From positions 69,534,588 to 69,598,587 of the forward strand of contig OZ038383.1 of NCBI GenBank assembly GCA_964036045.1: DNA of 64,000 nt. Direction: 5' to 3'. Shown here piece after piece: positions 32,491 through 42,442 of this stretch. Each line of letters begins with the position of its first letter. The stretch's first letter is position 1. This stretch comes from Eutreptiella sp. 'Long Island Sound 2002' (Eukaryota > Euglenozoa > Euglenophyceae > Eutreptiales > Eutreptiaceae). A model generated the notes under the pieces. The model had not been told where the DNA came from. It was given only the letters and a program-made list of their open reading frames with translations, and searched no databases. A program made the translations under genes and the position numbers.

Positions 32491-32511
32491 AAACCTCAAA
32501 CCTCAAACCTC
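32491..32511 (+). repeat. Terminal AAACCTC triplication at the right edge of the insertion
   Basis: Three perfect copies of AAACCTC (TTTGAGG on the other strand) run up to and into the right target duplication. Some LINE families end in such short tandem repeats in place of poly(A). The heptamer is close to, but not the same as, the plant telomere unit TTTAGGG. Confidence 0.7.
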
Positions 32512-32526
32512 ATGGCCCCTTGCATG
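32508..32526. repeat. Target-site duplication of the 8-kb insertion, right copy
   Basis: cctcatggccccttgcatg, identical to 24453-24471. Beyond it the LINE F endonuclease frame continues. Confidence 0.85.
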
Positions 32527-33303
32527 CGGTTCCCTTGCCTCTTTACTATGTGCACCTGCTGCACCCATTGCCGCCACTTGTAGTTGTTTTCCTCCTCGGG
32601 CCACTTTGGCGGCACTGGTAGGTTGACCCCCTCCTCGTCAGACTCCTGTTCCTCGACCTTGTCATCTCCTGGCTCCCCCAGCTTCACTTCCACGGTCATC
32701 ATCATGGGGCAGTGCCCTTTCTTGTCCCGCATGTCCTCTGGCCCCACCATATACTCCGCCGTCACCCCAAGGACCCACCAAGGGTCTGCATACGCCGCGT
32801 TCCTCCTGGAGGCCGCACTTCTTTCTGGTGCCGGGTAGTGTGACAGGCCTGGTGCTCCGTTGTAGGACACATCTTGTAGCACAATTTCCTCCTCAAACAG
32901 CCTCACTTGCCGGTCCACCTCCGTTTCTGCGGCTCATCTTTGGGAATCGTAGCTGAAGTCCCCCACCACAATGACCGGTCCCTTCTGCAGGGCCCGGACA
33001 TACTCCATCCTCAGCTGCGCCCCAAACTCCTTGACTGTCTTCCCATGTGGGACATGGCAGTTGATGATGACCACCTGCCCATGCAGTGTCGCCAATTCAT
33101 ACACAGCCCTTCTCCCCTTCGCGCCCACTCTCTTGTCTTGTACCACGTTGAGGCCCCTGCGCACCAACAATGGCACTCCTTGCGCACACTCCCGCTGGTA
33201 CTCGTGTCCTTCCCTGTCATACATCTGTGTGCACACCACATTGTCCTTCCCCTGCAACCGTATCTCCTGATACGCTGTCACATCCGGGTCGGCCTCATGT
33301 AGC
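32508..33303 (-). pseudogene. AP-type endonuclease of LINE F
   Basis: The minus-strand frame shows VLVRRGLNV-like and VVIINCHVPHGK strands and the metal-binding motif VIVVGDFSYD near 32941-32967, standing for the GDFN motif of AP endonuclease-like LINE nucleases. Downstream, KKGHCPMMMTVEV corresponds to the SDH-type C-terminal motif. A TGA at about 32934 and a frame change split the domain. The N-terminal part, with the first active-site Asn and Glu, is not seen; the frame is closed by a TAA near 33304. The frame runs into the 8-kb insertion at residues MQGAMR. Confidence 0.7.
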
Positions 33304-33353
33304 CTAATTTACTGCCATGGCGCCTTATCTGCCGATAAAAGGCCGCTGGGTCG

Positions 33354-34991
33354 TTATGGGTGTAAAACTTCATGCGCTGTGACCGCCCCTCCCCATCTCT
33401 CGACTTTCCTTCTTGCTCGTTTGATTGCTGCCCTTTTCCACCCTTCTTTCCGCCTTAGTGACGCCTCTTGCACCCCAGCGTCCCTGCCGCCGCGCGCCGC
33501 GTCGTTAATTGTCACTTTTTCTTCCCATTCTCTCTCCCCGACGACACCTCCACGCCCTCCAGCTCCCTCACCTCGTGTCCCCGGACCAACTGCCTGTGTA
33601 TTTCCATCTCCTGACCCCTCGGACACACCGGTGACCTTGCCTCTGGGTACGGCAGCCTTTTATTGTCACCATCATCCCGATCCTCCCATCGTGCTATGGA
33701 AGCCCTCCTCTCATGTCCTGTGTGATCCTTTTCGACGATCACCTCCTCCAGCGTTCCCAGATACATTGTCCGCGTCCCTCGAACCGTATGGGGGCCATAC
33801 ACTTTCACCCCTTCCCCCAACCTTCCTGGCTCATCTCTCCCCTCCTCACCGTACCGTACTCCCCTTGCTCTCTTCCTCTTCGGCCTCCCACTGTCCGCCC
33901 CCCGCTCCAGCTCCTCCTCTCTCTCTGGTCTCTCACACACCTCCTCCTCCTCCGGCTGTCGCTTGCCCCTGTCCCCCGCACCATTGTCTCTGGCCTCCCC
34001 CCCTGCTGTCCTTCTCCTCCTCACCCCTGCCCTTCCCTGAACCCTTCCCCTGGTCCCCGTCCCCCACCGCCCCCCCCCCCCCCCCAACCATCTTCCTGTC
34101 GCCCTGTCGAACGTGTCCCACCTGCGAGTCCTCCTCCTGTCCCAGATCTCCGCCCCCCGCCTCCTGGGCCTGTCTCTTCTGTCCGCCTCACGGTCCCTCC
34201 CTGCCCTCGTCCTCCACTACGAACTGCATTTATCCTCCCCTTCCTCTCCTCAACCCCCTCCACGTACGCTGCCTCCCCCGCTCTCGCTTTTCCTTCGCCC
34301 CCGAGGGTCTATGTTTCGCTTCCTCCATGAGTCTCCTGGCCCTGCCCAGCGCCTCCTTTCGTGCCTCCTCCTCTGTGCCAGGAGGTACTGTCCATATTGG
34401 TTGGTTCCCCTCCTTGCGACCGGCCACCCACTCGAGGGCTATTCTGATCTGCTGCTTGATGTCATTTGCGTCCCCTTTCTCCGCGTTTCTGTCCATCTCT
34501 GACTCCAACGCTCTCAGGATGGCCCCCGCATGCACTTTCTCTTCCGTTCCCACTCCCACTCCTTCGGCCTCACGGACCCATCTTATGAGCGGGTGCTCTA
34601 CTCTTTTCAACAGAGCCGCTGTGTACACTAGCACCGCGCGCCTGTCCCCCTTGGGTTCCACGGCCCACCATGTGTGTCCATTTTGTACCAAGTCAGTGAC
34701 ACCCTGGTGCGTCGCTCCTGTGGCACTGGCCTGCGGGGACACCACCCGTATAGTGTGCCCCTTAATACCTGCCCTTGGCACCCCATACTCCACCATGGCC
34801 ATGACCTTCCCGATCATGTGCATATCCGTGTCAGGGTCCCAGTCTCCCGCCGTCCCTTTGCTTCGGCGCACCGTCTCCCCGACATACAGCGCTAGCGCCA
34901 GCACCTGTCTCGTCCGCCCCCACCCCTCCAACGTTCCGCTCATGCTGTCCACGCACGCCGCAACGTGCGCATCCCACTGCATCATATGCAA
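33354..34991 (-). pseudogene. Candidate ORF1 of LINE F
   Basis: 253 codons from 34991 to 34230 in one frame, starting MHMMQWDAHVAACVDSMSG, with a helical, charged C-terminal part rich in Glu, Lys and Arg. No RNA-binding motif is recognised in it. Beyond 34230 the sequence continues with Arg/Gly/Glu-rich frames (34087-33512, 33626-33354) that switch around a run of 17 or more C residues on the plus strand at about 34072-34084. Position upstream of the endonuclease suggests ORF1; the identity of the protein is inferred from position only. Confidence 0.45.
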
Positions 34992-36105
34992 GCAATTAAC
35001 GGTAGATGGTCGTTTTCACAACAAAGGACAAATGCTAAAAAAAGGGATAAAACTCGTGGCTTTTAGGAAAAAGCAGTGGGTTTTGGCCAAAATAACTTAT
35101 TTATTGTTGCATTGGGTTTCGTCCGAAACAGACCGAAACAGCCCAAGTAATGAATCTTTGGCTGGATTCTGAGACACCTTGTGACGGGACTGCCCCAAAA
35201 ACTATGTGCCACTGTTGGACGCATGTTGACTCATTTTGACCATGCTACATGAGCCGCCTAAGTCAGCCTTTGTGCGGAATGGCCCACCACAAACACTGAC
35301 GGTATTTGATAAGGCCGTTGTTGTGAAGTACATGAACTCCTTGATGGGGCAAGGCCTTGGAGTGGACACCTGAACACTAACGGTATGTCTGGCGCAGTGC
35401 AACACAACAGCAGCAAAATGCGACAGGGCATGAACTTTGACGGGCAACAGCCACCATTGGTGGTTTTTATGTGAAGCGACCCACAGCAACTGTTATACAA
35501 GAGTTCCGTTCCGAGAATGAGATCCCTTGTCTGTCTCCTACTTGGCTGCCGAGCTTGTGCGCGTGACATGGCATCATGAAACTGAGGTGAACTTTGACAC
35601 ACTCCTTGCTAGTGTTGCGCTTCGTGCCATTGCCTGCTCTCCGTGTCGCGCCCGCTTCATGACAGACGCGCCCGCTCGTTTCCTGTCTCTCCACGTCGCC
35701 TCAAGCACTCCTGGTCATTGTGTCTCACGCTCGCTGTGTCCATCTGCCGTTCGCTGGCTGCATGTAGCGCTCGCTCCCTCTAGTGTGTGCATTGTGTCCT
35801 GCAGAGCCGTCACCACAAAATGACTTCCATCAAGTGAGCTGGAGCTGATCAATGAGAACCAATGGCGATGGCTGTTGAGAAGGATCGTGCAATGACCAGG
35901 GGAACATGGAATCAGTGGCAGCAACATAAATGATGGCATGCCTGCGGGTTTGCAATGGGCTTTGGATGAGACTCACCTGTAGTACTGCCCCAAGAAAAGG
36001 AGGATGCACTTGGTGGACCAATCAAAGCAAGTCTGCCCGCGGACCAGCAATGACTAGAGGCAGTTAACAGCACCCTGTGTCGGCCAAAGTGGTGAGGTTG
36101 TTTGC
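34992..36105. other. Unassigned sequence
   Basis: About 1.1 kb with only short ORFs. The 5' end of LINE F should lie near 35.0 kb but no sharp boundary or target duplication was found. No repeat shared with the rest of the window was seen. Confidence 0.45.
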
Positions 36106-37230
36106 ATGCAGATCATTATTAGAAGGAAGAGAGCCCAGTCGCACGCCAACATTCCACGAGATTGCGTACTGCATGATGCAGTGCACCAAGACCACAGAGC
36201 AAAACAGGCCCAGCCTATAGCAAATTTTGAGCGTGTCCTGAGGAAGTTGGCTGAGAAGGCAAGCCACCTCCGTGAGGTGCAGAACCTACCAGAAGACTCG
36301 CCGGTGATCATCATCATGGATTACGTTGCGTCCCACAGCCAAGAAGCACTCACTGCCATCAAAGGGCATGTCCATCAATGCAAGAACCACTCTGCGCAGT
36401 ACATTTTGTTTGCAAGAAAGAGAGGACGGCACATGTCAAGTCCGCCAGACCAGCTGATCAATCCTTCAACGACAACATTAGCCAAGTTGTCGGGGCGCAA
36501 CAGGATGGTCCAACACAGCATGAGAATCCACAATGAAGAGATTCCTAGCAGAATACCACTTGACATGTCTCAGATAAAAATGAAAAGCCTGCTCGTCGAG
36601 TGGATCAGCACATGGTGCAAGGATACAAGAACGGTGCAGCAAATAGTGACGTCATGGGAAGTGGTACTCCGAGAGGTCCCCGTCACCGACGCAGAGAAAG
36701 CCGTGCCTGAACCCCCCCGGTTGATGCAGCTTGGACCCCCTGAAGAGAATGCTCCTGCTATTCCCTTCAATCATGATGACATTGAAGCGACAAACGATGG
36801 TGATCATGCACCAGAACCAGTGGCCCCTAGAGCACCTGAAGCCCCTGCAGCACCTACAGCCCGTGCAGCACCGCAGAGGGCACCTCTGACCAGTTTGCCC
36901 TCAAGGGGCGAGAGTCTTGCAAGACAAGCAGCTAATCGTGAGGTGAGAACTGTCGAGCGCAATCCTGTAAGGCGGGATTCCGATGACTCCGGCAGCAGTG
37001 ATCCCTTTGGAGAGCTTTCTGCGTACCAAAGAAGGTCTTTAGGACCGGCCCTTGCCATTGTTCGAGCTCTACCACCTATTCCTGATTTTTCCACCTTGTT
37101 CCCCGTGACCTCCATTCTCCTTGATCTCACCAATGCTTCCATGTTTTACCAAATCCAGATACATCCCGTAGGTACACCCTTTGCATCCCTTGCAAGGAGA
37201 AGCAACCACTTGATCAATAAATTCGAATGA
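36106..37230 (+). CDS. Unrecognised 374-codon ORF
   Basis: ATG start, TGA end, no in-frame stop. Residues 1-180 are mixed alpha/beta in look, with VIIIMDYVASHSQEALTAIK near residue 65 and ARKRGRHMSSPPDQLINPS near residue 105. Residues 215-310 are Pro/Ala/Arg-rich and probably disordered. The last 40 residues, ILLDLTNASMFYQIQIHP, look a little like the first catalytic strand of a gypsy RT, which may be chance. I do not recognise the protein. It could be an exon of a host gene, part of a transposase, or a fragment of another element. Confidence 0.35.
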   Translation: MQIIIRRKRAQSHANIPRDCVLHDAVHQDHRAKQAQPIANFERVLRKLAEKASHLREVQNLPEDSPVIIIMDYVASHSQEALTAIKGHVHQCKNHSAQYILFARKRGRHMSSPPDQLINPSTTTLAKLSGRNRMVQHSMRIHNEEIPSRIPLDMSQIKMKSLLVEWISTWCKDTRTVQQIVTSWEVVLREVPVTDAEKAVPEPPRLMQLGPPEENAPAIPFNHDDIEATNDGDHAPEPVAPRAPEAPAAPTARAAPQRAPLTSLPSRGESLARQAANREVRTVERNPVRRDSDDSGSSDPFGELSAYQRRSLGPALAIVRALPPIPDFSTLFPVTSILLDLTNASMFYQIQIHPVGTPFASLARRSNHLINKFE

Positions 37231-40200
37231 AATGGACCAGTGAATCTAAATCATCGATCACCCAATTGAATGGATTGTACCCACATCAATATATGGACAT
37301 GATCATGGAGAGGGGAACAAATAAGACAATGTTGGGCAAGAGGAGAGGAAGAAACAGAAGTAGGAGTGAAGCCCTGGAATAAGATATGCGATTATTGAAG
37401 GCAATGTTGCATCCCTACACCAGGAATCAATTTACACACCATGCACATTCGAACTATGCGCTCGGTATGGACACATTGCACCATGCTAACATAACCTTGA
37501 TTCAATACATTGAGAAAAATGGCATTGAGTCACGGGAGGTCATGCAGGACCCACTGACATCAATAGAGTCCATCTGGTTCATGCCAAAACACAACGAAAT
37601 GATACACAACACAATGGCATCATCTGATTCACCATAGGTGTGGCCCCACATGGCCCATCCTCACCCTTGCCTACGGCACGGTACGGCTGGAATTGAGAAA
37701 CATGAGTTCCAAATATGAGAAGTGTTCTCACCGTGGATGAAGCAGGACATCATGGCCTCCATGAACACAAGGTACGGCATGGCCACGTACATAAGTTGTC
37801 CACACTCATGAGTCACCAATAATCACATGTAAATACCTTGTAATGAGGATCACCAAGCATGAGTCGGGAGAGTGACCTCACAGCAATACCTGACACCTGG
37901 CATGTGTGACACATCACATGTATCATCATGCTCGCAATTCCTCGGTACTTCACCCCGAACGCCGGATGCCTATCACTCAGCAATAACATACACAATGGCA
38001 AGCAAGTGAATAAACCTGGCGAGTTTACTTGCTGCTCGCGAACAAGACATGAAGAAGGGCCAGCCCACCAAACCACACCTGTTTGGTGTATGCTACATAC
38101 CAATTGCTGGGCTCCTGCAGTTAGAGTGTCGCGAACCAAAAACATGAAGAAAGTGAAAAGCCAACATACAACATATACCTCATGCCCTCACATGCTTGGC
38201 CATGACACTCAGTCCTCTCACCTGGTGCCTAATTGCTCGGGAACCTAAGGCATTAGCAAACACAAATCATCATGTGCATAAGAAACCATCCACACATGGA
38301 CATGTGAAATGAATATTGCCCCTCTGCATGTTCGTGTGACACCGAACAAATTAAATGCATGCTACTTAGAGAGAGATTGGGTAAGAGGATGCCCCGGGTC
38401 ACATGAAGAGACCTAGACCCGGCTCGCAGAGAGAGTGCACATGGAGAGATATACCGGGTCCAATGAGAGCACATCCATGTTGAGATTGTCCCATCCCAGA
38501 GAAGAGAGAATCCCGCCTCAAAGAGGGACTGTACCGCCCCAATCTTGGCCTTGAGAGAGATGGTCCCGCCCCATTCCCCGACAGAGAGACCCTCACCAAT
38601 CAATGGTCAAAGAGAGATAACGTCACCGGAGCCCAATCCAGAGAGCGTAGCCTAGCCATGACCCATGGGTGCATTCATAGGGAGAGAGAGTTTCACCTAG
38701 CGATGACCCATGAGAGCATCCATGCACCTGAAGTGAGAATCTACAACCTTGATCGAAAATTATCTCAGCACCCAATTGCCAAATGAGCTGAACTTATGCC
38801 CTGCTGCATGCCGACAAGAGAGGGACAGTGGATCACCAACCGGGTCCGACCAATGATATGAATTCAGGGAAGATCAACGAAGTAAGACGGCAAACAAGAG
38901 GTTAGCAACCAGGGCATAGGTGCAATTCTCTACCTTTAAAATGTTCACCCACTGCACGTGCACACAGCATGTTCCACACACACCATCTCCGAAGATTGAT
39001 TTACCATGAATCACATGCACGGCAAACAAAGGACAAAGAAGATAAGAAGAAGACATTCATGGCGGAGCAACGGCCCACTTACTTTCCTCCTGCCCGGTGC
39101 ACCTACCTTAGCCACTTCCACTTCAAGTCCTCTTCCACTAGGGCTTCGCCAGCTTCAAGGGACTGGTGATCCCCCATACGTGTAGGCGTGGCAAAAGCCG
39201 AAGCAAATGCGCCCATTGACGTGCACCAATCCCATCTTACGGGGCCTGCCGGTGTGGGCGGAAGCACCACATCCAGGGTTTAGCCAGATACTAAGTCCGG
39301 GCCTTCTATCATCCACTGGAGCCGCCCTAGCTTCCCATTCGCATCCATTTCAGCAACAGGATAGAATCTCACAATATTAGCACCCGTTGGGAAGAATCTT
39401 CAGACAATCGGCCCGCATTGAAGAACAGACAGCACGTGCACACCACCAGGAGCACGAGAAGGGCGCGCGCACATACAGCAGGCCTGGTCTGAACAGGAGA
39501 CGTTAAATCCTCCATCCTGTGGATTATACATGTTAGAATTTCGGAATTCTCCTGAATTTATACCCGAAATCACTGAAATTGCTGAAATTGCTGAAATAAA
39601 GAACAATGCAGCCAAATGGGATCCGAAATGGCTTCACCCCCCTTCCCAGAGCATCATCACCTGCTCAGAAAGACATAAAGAGGTTGGTTGTTCGGCTGGC
39701 GCACACCTCATTGTTGGAGGGTACCACACACACCGTGGCCACCCGCCCAAGTAATCGGGGGGAGGAAAGAACACAAAGAAATAAACTCCTTCCGCTCACC
39801 ACCAAACTTAAAAGCATAGGCTCGGCGGACCAAAGATGGATAAAGGCAACGTCGTTGACAGGTCTACATAAAAAAACCACATACAGATATATCATCCCTG
39901 ACATGCACAGCATGAACCCCTCGCATGACCCGCACTCCCGATTAAGAGACATGAGAGCAATGAACCACCTCCCGGAGACATTGGCAGTTTGGGGGGGGAT
40001 GACACTGCATCATGACAAGCGTAGACACAAACAATGGAGATTAGGTTTTTTTGGAAAAGAAAATTTTTTCCCCGAAAATTGTTTTTTTTCCAGGTCCAAT
40101 TTTCCGGATCGGACTCCAGGTGCAAGACGACCTCAAACAGATGTGACCATCACGTCTGGCTCGCAAAAATATGGTCGTGGATCTGGTTGGAATGTCCCAA

Positions 40201-40941
40201 GTTGTCCACAATGCAGAGAAATGAGAAGACAATGATGTACTAAAGTAGTAAGAACGTTACTAAACATAGCACAAGCAGACATTTGAAATTTCCAAACAGA
40301 GGGACCCTGCCAGGAAGCCGACCTCATCAATGCGACCGCACCATGTATAGGGTGGTTGCGGATTCAGACAAAACGCGAAGCGGGGCCAGTAGGAACCAGT
40401 TCTGAAAAATGAAATTTCGTTACTAAAAATACAAAAAGTGTGGTAAAAATAGAACGTGGTGTGCTAAAACAAAAAAGCACTTTGGGAGGGCTACAGCACA
40501 TTTGGTTGTCCCCATTGCGTTCAGCAACCTTCAAATAGGTCTATTCACTCCAAAGAGTGGAGAAAACAAAGCAGCAAAGCAACGTGGGTAAGGAGAACAA
40601 AGCAAATAAATACCAACTTCATATCACCTGCAAACTCTGGAATTCCAACCCAGAAGTCCACGAACGATCCCATATAGCGGGAGTGTGGCTCCCGCTGATG
40701 CACTTACCAAAGGCTCAACCAAATGACAAATATTGATCCGTGGGAATCTCCTGAGCAAGCAGCGACCGACGGTGCACACAAAAAACATGAACACAGTCCA
40801 AGAATGATCTTGGTTCCATATGCCGGTCTCATTTCAGGGAAATTGGGAAGGGGGGCACTTGAGAGGTATTGAGCCATGGTATGTGCATCCTTGCGGCGAA
40901 TTAAGCAAAAGCAGACAATCTTCTCAGGGCTTAAGGGAGTG
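37231..40941. other. Long gene-poor stretch
   Basis: About 3.7 kb without a convincing ORF. A GA-rich periodic stretch lies at about 38366-38720. Around 40041-40110 there are T- and A-runs next to TTTTCC words. No LTR, RT or integrase motif was found on either strand. Confidence 0.5.
38366..38720 (+). repeat. Irregularly spaced GAGAGA motif cluster
   Basis: At least ten GAGAG words (near 38371, 38430, 38447, 38504, 38552, 38582, 38610, 38640 and 38681) are spaced roughly 17-60 bases apart in otherwise non-repetitive sequence, several of them followed by blocks such as CCCGCC or CGGGTC. It is not a clean tandem repeat. Meaning unknown. Confidence 0.35.
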
Positions 40942-42186
40942 TCATCTCAATCCCGCTCGTGCATAATAAAAATGCACCAAGACATCCTTGACATTTACAC
41001 TAATCCCCTGTTTCTTGAGATAGTCCAGCCACACCGTAGTATACCTCGGCACAAAAGTGCTCAAAGGCTCCGAGGAGTCCTGGCAAGCAGCAAATCCTTT
41101 CCAACGAACCTTGTATAGCCTCCCCCCCGGCGTGGTGGGGTCCAGCTTGTCTGTTAGGATGCACTCCGCGGTATAGTCATCCTCCTCACCGTAATTGTCC
41201 GAGTCTGGGTCTCCCGCCGTGAACTCAAATGTCACCGCTCTCCTGCTGGGATCTGGTGACCGTGGTTGGATTTGCGTATGATCCCGATCCAGCATCTTGT
41301 TGTCCTCCACCTGGGAGGCATACACATCATGCCCAATCTTGCGCACGATGACCCCTGGGATATACCGCGATTGCTGGCGATGCCGGATCACCACTTCCTT
41401 GTGATGGCGCTCCACCGAAAAGGGGTCCTTGAGGGAGTACTTGTAGATCCTATATGTATAATGTGGTGCGGACAAAATCCTGTAGGCCCCGGTAAGTCAT
41501 GGAAGGCTTGTAAAACTCTCCAAAGAGAGTGAAACCAATTCCTCCCCCGCTCCTCAATGTGCAATTGGAGGAACTTCTCGAACATTTGCCTCCCGGTGAC
41601 CTCCGCGCCGCCGCTTGACCAACTTTGGTACGCCACGGTCTTGGCATGTCGAATACCCATGTGCTTGCACATGATCTTGAAACAGGAGCCCACAAACTGA
41701 CTTCCTCGGTCGCTGCAAATGAGCGATGGAACGTGGAAGACTGTCAGCCAATGGCTTTTTATGGCTTGGGCAACGATCTTGTCCATGCTTGTCTTTCTTG
41801 TCCTTCTTCTTGGACTTCTTACCCGGAACCGCCACAATATACCCTCTATATCGGTCCAAGGGGGAGATAATACAATCATATTTCTCCCCCTGAATGGTGA
41901 CCTCCGGCATGGCAAACATTTCCATGGCAATGGAGCGCGTCGGTGCCACAGGGATCGCCATATAAACCAGGTTCCCCGCTGTGGAGTGGTTCGGGCTTTT
42001 TGTGGGCCTGCACACGGCACAATTGTTGCAATACCGATCAAACATTGGGTATTATCCCGCGGGAACTCAAACCTCCACTCGAGATCTCGTTGCCACTTGT
42101 CGCAGCCCGGATGGATCAGTTGGGCGTTGTGCCAGTGGTCAATGAGCGCCTTGACCCGGTTTTCCGGCACGAATACCCTGTGTTAG
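40942..42186 (-). pseudogene. Element D: chromovirus integrase and chromodomain fragment
   Basis: Related to the integrase of element C. Zinc-site remnant NCAVCRPTKSPNH, then the core with SIAMEMFAMPEV, where C has SVAMDVFAMPEV, so the first catalytic Asp is Glu here. The second Asp (LICSDRGSQF) and the Glu (GGAEVTGRQ) are kept. A C-terminal domain and chromodomain (GGRLYKVRWKGFAACQDSSEP) follow. At least three frames are needed. No RT or Gag is attached: homology starts at the integrase N-terminus at about 42186 and ends just after the chromodomain. It lies 0.26 kb from the element C 5' LTR and points the other way. Confidence 0.8.
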
Positions 42187-42442
42187 AAAAAAGTCACTCC
42201 CATGTCTTTCTTGGGGAACTTGATCCAGGCGGAGCCCCCCCAAAAAAGCCTTTTGTTAATGTTGAGACTAACTTAATCATTTTTGTCTTTATTTTGAAGT
42301 TGAAAGTACACTTTCTCAAAGTAATTAGGGTTATAACCCTAGCCCCCCATGAGGTTCACCCCTACCACTCAACTGAGCGGAGTAATCTTCCTTCACGGAG
42401 GTAATACCGAAAAAAAATAGGCACTTCATGCCTAGGGCCTTG

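Larger units (their letters stand above)
24472..32507 (+). mobile_element. Large non-coding insertion inside LINE F
   Basis: About 8.04 kb between two copies of a 15-19 bp direct repeat, splitting a protein frame that reads through when it is removed. It contains a 0.39-kb left part, an A/B-family 3' fragment, a satellite array of 14 units and a 0.8-kb GC-rich right part ending in three copies of AAACCTC. No terminal inverted repeat and no plausible gene are seen. The long duplication and short-repeat tail fit LINE-type target-primed insertion in plus orientation. A composite built up by later insertions into a smaller element is equally possible. Confidence 0.7.
23173..34991 (-). mobile_element. 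LINE F: degenerate non-LTR retrotransposon, split by an 8-kb insertion
   Basis: On the minus strand from 34991 downwards: a candidate ORF1, an AP-type endonuclease, then, after an inserted block (24472-32507), the RT, ending at the LTR fragment at 23172. Removing the insert and one copy of the 19-bp duplication keeps the protein frame continuous across the junction. The RT C-terminus, any RNase H and the 3' tail are not found. Several frame changes and in-frame stops show the element is dead. Confidence 0.8.

Noticed and set aside
32491-32511. Telomere repeat
   Set aside because: TTTGAGG is not the TTTAGGG or TTTTAGGG unit and only three copies are present at an insertion edge.
33379-35172. 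597-codon plus-strand ORF rich in Pro and Ser over LINE F ORF1
   Set aside because: It is antisense to the candidate ORF1, has low-complexity composition set by C-runs, and shows no domain. The minus strand has the order expected for a LINE.
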